DNA of 32,657 nucleotides, taken from the NCBI GenBank assembly GCA_020630675.1, contig JAHDIR010000027.1, positions 1 to 32,657 of the forward strand, written 5' to 3'. The first letter of the stretch is position 1. Each line of letters begins with the position of its first letter. The DNA is from Bdellovibrionales bacterium (GTDB taxonomy: Bacteria; Bdellovibrionota; Bdellovibrionia; Bdellovibrionales; UBA1609). The translations under genes were made by a program, and so were the position numbers. A model generated the notes under the pieces. It searched no databases. It saw nothing but the letters and a program-made list of their open reading frames with translations, and was not told the DNA's origin. This document shows positions 30,054 through 32,657 of this stretch, piece by piece.

Positions 30054-32059
30054 CTTATCTCCCCGTAACCCCTAGTAGGCCTGACTGTACTACAAAAAAA
30101 ACCTTGATCTAGCTTTAATCGATCTAATGGGAGGTTTCCAAAAAAATAGTCATTCACTTGTAAACTGTGTTTTTTGACATGAATGGATCGGTAAGTTTTT
30201 TTACCATAAGCACTGTGCCAACCCAAGAACTGAAAACCGTCGAAATATTCACAGACCGCTTCATAGTTTTGCTTTAAACAAAACAACCCATCACCTAAAG
30301 AGCTGGGCTCCCTGCCTGATACGGTAGGACAAAAATGAGCACGAACCGAACGATATTCATTTCGCAACTTAGGATATGAAGTATAAGCATATGAGCCTGG
30401 GTCAACAATAAGCTTTTTTTGATCTATTTCTAAATATATAGACAGTTGATCATTATGACTATGCCCACCAACGCCACCTTGCGCGCCAAGTCCTCCACAA
30501 CGTATGGATAAATAGAAATGGTCAGATCTTACAATATACAAACCAAAATTTTGAAATGTATAAAACTGAATATTTTTTTGTAAATCAAAAGTCGTAGACC
30601 ATGAGTAAGACTGACTGGAGTTGGCCAGAGGGGTTTCTAACTTGAAAAATATTTCTGGATTTATATTTTTAATCTTTAATTGCCGAGAACTTAACTTTTC
30701 TAAGGGTTTCAATTTAGTGAATAAATAGGATTCCAAATAACAACTCTCTGGTAACCTTAAAGCTCTGACACTCTCTACTTGTAAATGATCTTCTTTTTCT
30801 AAATTTTTTGACCACTGGGGAGTTAGCTTTAAAACACGGCCACTGTCCATATCTCCCACTTGAACAAATTCTCCGCTTAAAGAAACCACCTTAGATAAAA
30901 AATCATGAGCTAATGTCAGCCTTTCTATTGTTTTAAACGGCTTAATAGCAGACTGACGGTGAAAAAATGGAAGGCCAAATGGGTTGGTTTTAACAAATTT
31001 GTTATACGTTTGATCAGAAACTTCAGGCCTATTTAGATCAAATAAATTTTGCGTAAGAAAAGAAATTTCGCTCGACAAACGATGATAACCTATAGAGCCT
31101 TCATAGTTACCACCATCAGGAAGAAATTGGTAAAGAACTTCTTGGCAATGCTCTTGGAAAACCCAACGAAGCAAGTTTTGCGATGCCTCGGTGAGTTCTA
31201 AACGTGACAAAATATAAGCCAGCCCACAAAGATTGGCTAAATAGTGATTACTTCGAGCAATCGTTGTCCACTCTAACTGGGTTAAAATATAATCTAAGTG
31301 CTCCGCTAAGGAATGAGCTATGTCTTGAAAAAACTGTGCTTCTTTTGTTATTTTTTGGTCATAAACCTGATCAAGAGCATAAATCCAATTGATGGCTCGA
31401 ATACTGACTTCCATGGCGTTGCCCCATTGGGGGCCGTAAAATACAGGATTACTTGACGTAAAATCATAAAATTGTTTTTTGATTTCATCAAAATAGCGTT
31501 CTTCTTTAGTCAATAAATACAAATGAGCTAAATCTGCAAAATGATAGCATCTGCCTAATTCCCAAGGCCATTTAATGTCAGCTCCCTTGTGAGAGCCCAC
31601 CGCCATTTGATCAAATAATTTCTGATTGCACCAAGAGTATCCACTTATAAAATCTTTATGCCAGTTAATTTTTTGATAACCTCTGTTATCAGATTCCCCG
31701 TCACAGCTTGCAGAGAAATCAACAGAAGATCGACTTATTGACAAGGGGCTATGATTCACACAAACCCAACCCGAGCCTAAGAGGTTAAACTCATGCTTTA
31801 AGTTTTTTTTACCAAGAGCTATTAGAGTGTCTTGGTATTTTGTTAATATTGAATGACTTTGCCTAGCAAATACTTTTTGTTGAGACAACTTTAATGACAA
31901 TCCGTGACTGCTCAACCTTTCTGCTGCTGTTTGTTGCAAAATATGTTTATTAATATGACTTTGATTTTTTTTTCTTAAATAAAATTTTATGGTTTTATTC
32001 CATCCATTATTTTTTACACTCTCCCACCATAACAGTTTCGAAACCAAAGAATTAAACAT
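30050..32059 (-). CDS. Heparinase II/III-family polysaccharide lyase-like protein
   Basis: 669 residues. The alpha/alpha-toroid half (about 80-400) has WPWELGR (164-170), GNAMEVSIRAINW (213-225), RSNHYLANL (269-277; catalytic Asn-His pair) and FLPDGGNYEGSIGYHRLSSE (312-331; Tyr/His/Glu). The beta-sandwich half has the zinc-type signature GGHSHNDQLS (near 530-540), then VDPGSYAY and the RNEYRSVRAH segment. Such proteins cleave or process uronate-containing polymers and commonly sit beside the dehydrogenase/Gfo-Idh fusion in exopolysaccharide loci, as here. No signal peptide is evident, which is odd for a lyase acting on exported polymer and suggests a processing role or another export route. 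Its ATG overlaps the end of the Wzy-like gene by eight bases, with GAGG upstream. Confidence 0.85.
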   Translation of the reverse strand: MFNSLVSKLLWWESVKNNGWNKTIKFYLRKKNQSHINKHILQQTAAERLSSHGLSLKLSQQKVFARQSHSILTKYQDTLIALGKKNLKHEFNLLGSGWVCVNHSPLSISRSSVDFSASCDGESDNRGYQKINWHKDFISGYSWCNQKLFDQMAVGSHKGADIKWPWELGRCYHFADLAHLYLLTKEERYFDEIKKQFYDFTSSNPVFYGPQWGNAMEVSIRAINWIYALDQVYDQKITKEAQFFQDIAHSLAEHLDYILTQLEWTTIARSNHYLANLCGLAYILSRLELTEASQNLLRWVFQEHCQEVLYQFLPDGGNYEGSIGYHRLSSEISFLTQNLFDLNRPEVSDQTYNKFVKTNPFGLPFFHRQSAIKPFKTIERLTLAHDFLSKVVSLSGEFVQVGDMDSGRVLKLTPQWSKNLEKEDHLQVESVRALRLPESCYLESYLFTKLKPLEKLSSRQLKIKNINPEIFFKLETPLANSSQSYSWSTTFDLQKNIQFYTFQNFGLYIVRSDHFYLSIRCGGLGAQGGVGGHSHNDQLSIYLEIDQKKLIVDPGSYAYTSYPKLRNEYRSVRAHFCPTVSGREPSSLGDGLFCLKQNYEAVCEYFDGFQFLGWHSAYGKKTYRSIHVKKHSLQVNDYFFGNLPLDRLKLDQGFFCSTVRPTRGYGEIS

Positions 32060-32657
32060 CTGCGGCCTCTTCTTTACGAAATAAAAGTTGGTGAATTAGT
32101 AATCCATAAATAATTGCAAAATATAAAGAAAATTCTTCTGAATGCATAAAAAATATAAAGAGCCAAGCCACATAACTGGCCATTAAAAATATTGGCTTCA
32201 CTCCTGTTAGTGAACTCCTAACTAATATAAAATAAATGAGCGGATAAGCTAAAAAAACTAAAACAATAAGAAGGCCAATCACCCCCAAAGAGAATGAAAT
32301 ATTTAAAAATAAATTTAAAAAACTAACTGTGGCTTCAATACCAACATGACGGCTGAACTTTATATTTGAATTACCCAGGCCATCCCCCAAAATTGGCACT
32401 TCGGCTTCTTCAAAATAACGATATACGTAAGAACGGTTTGTAGAGTGTACACCTTTATCATAAATAATAGGTTCAACTCTCTCCCACAGAACTTTAACAA
32501 CGCTAGTTCCTTTGCCTCCTTGAATGGCACTGATCATAGAAAAAACAAAAAAAGCCCCTACCACTGGAACAATAATTTTAGCTAAAGATTTTAAAATTTT
32601 TGTATCAAATTTAAAATTCAGAAACAAAGAAAGCACTAACCCCAAAATAATTGAGAT
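32052..32657 (-). CDS. Wzy/O-antigen-ligase-like membrane protein (partial, N-terminus outside window)
   Basis: The frame stays open to the window edge, so at least 201 C-terminal residues are seen. Hydrophobic helices flank a periplasmic loop with YRYFEEAEVPILGDGLGNSNI and EATVSFLNLFLNISFSLGVIG. This is the typical C-terminal half of Wzy_C proteins: 'GxGxGN...' then a region normally carrying His-Asn before 'E.GliG', here replaced by EATVSFLN. It probably polymerises or ligates the repeat units. The gene is the first visible of a three-gene minus-strand operon with the lyase and GT4 genes; an eight-base overlap couples it to the lyase gene. Confidence 0.75.
   Translation of the reverse strand: MSIILGLVLSLFLNFKFDTKILKSLAKIIVPVVGAFFVFSMISAIQGGKGTSVVKVLWERVEPIIYDKGVHSTNRSYVYRYFEEAEVPILGDGLGNSNIKFSRHVGIEATVSFLNLFLNISFSLGVIGLLIVLVFLAYPLIYFILVRSSLTGVKPIFLMASYVAWLFIFFMHSEEFSLYFAIIYGLLIHQLLFRKEEAADV

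Noticed and set aside
1-32657. CRISPR arrays, tRNA/rRNA genes, insertion sequences, prophage
   Set aside because: No regularly spaced direct repeats, no tRNA cloverleaf or rRNA signature, and no transposase or integrase motif was seen on either strand by eye.

Overview
The window is AT-rich Gram-negative DNA with compact, often overlapping genes. Many predicted products have Sec or lipoprotein signals, and several are outer-membrane barrels. Families typical of the former Deltaproteobacteria are present: an AgmX/PglI C-terminal domain, a 'delta'-type outer-membrane barrel and paired ExbD proteins with TPR partners. This fits Bdellovibrionota (Bdellovibrio-like) or a near relative. The assignment is an inference from gene content, not from a marker gene.

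Layout. (1) 1-1638: a terminator, a ribosome-hibernation factor (hpf-like) and a tRNA-dihydrouridine synthase, both genes on the minus strand. (2) 1932-5028: three plus-strand envelope genes: a thioredoxin-TPR protein whose predicted mature N-terminus is His, a secreted protein with an amphipathic tail, and a small lipoprotein. (3) 5310-16372: a ten-gene plus-strand operon with start/stop overlaps at most junctions, closed by a strong terminator. It encodes an ExbB-like proton channel, two ExbD-like proteins, a 976-aa periplasmic TPR protein, a 90-aa secreted protein, an inner-membrane AgmX/PglI/TonB-like protein, a lipoprotein, an outer-membrane barrel, a second periplasmic helical protein and a von Willebrand A (VWA) lipoprotein. 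(4) 16692-19393: an outer-membrane barrel with its own terminator, and an ETF-ubiquinone oxidoreductase. (5) 19465-32657: an exopolysaccharide cluster that changes strand four times.

The most interesting system is region 3. Its parts make a complete path from inner-membrane proton channel through periplasm to outer membrane, resembling the Agl-Glt gliding machinery of Myxococcus in outline. It has its own set of outer-membrane partners, including a VWA lipoprotein with an intact metal site. The first ExbD-like protein has lost the transmembrane aspartate that carries protons, whereas the second keeps it, so the motor would be an asymmetric ExbD pair.

Region 5 supplies most steps of a Wzx/Wzy-type polysaccharide pathway: a WecA-like initiating transferase with an unusual C-terminal domain, a minimal SLBB protein, a dehydrogenase/Gfo-Idh fusion, two glycosyltransferases, a CBS-nucleotidyltransferase broken by a frameshift, a flippase, a PaaK/CapK-like ligase, a heparinase II/III-like lyase and a partial Wzy/O-antigen ligase at the edge. 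Other oddities are an ETF-QO lacking one of its four iron-sulfur cysteines, and two convergent gene pairs that overlap at their 3' ends.
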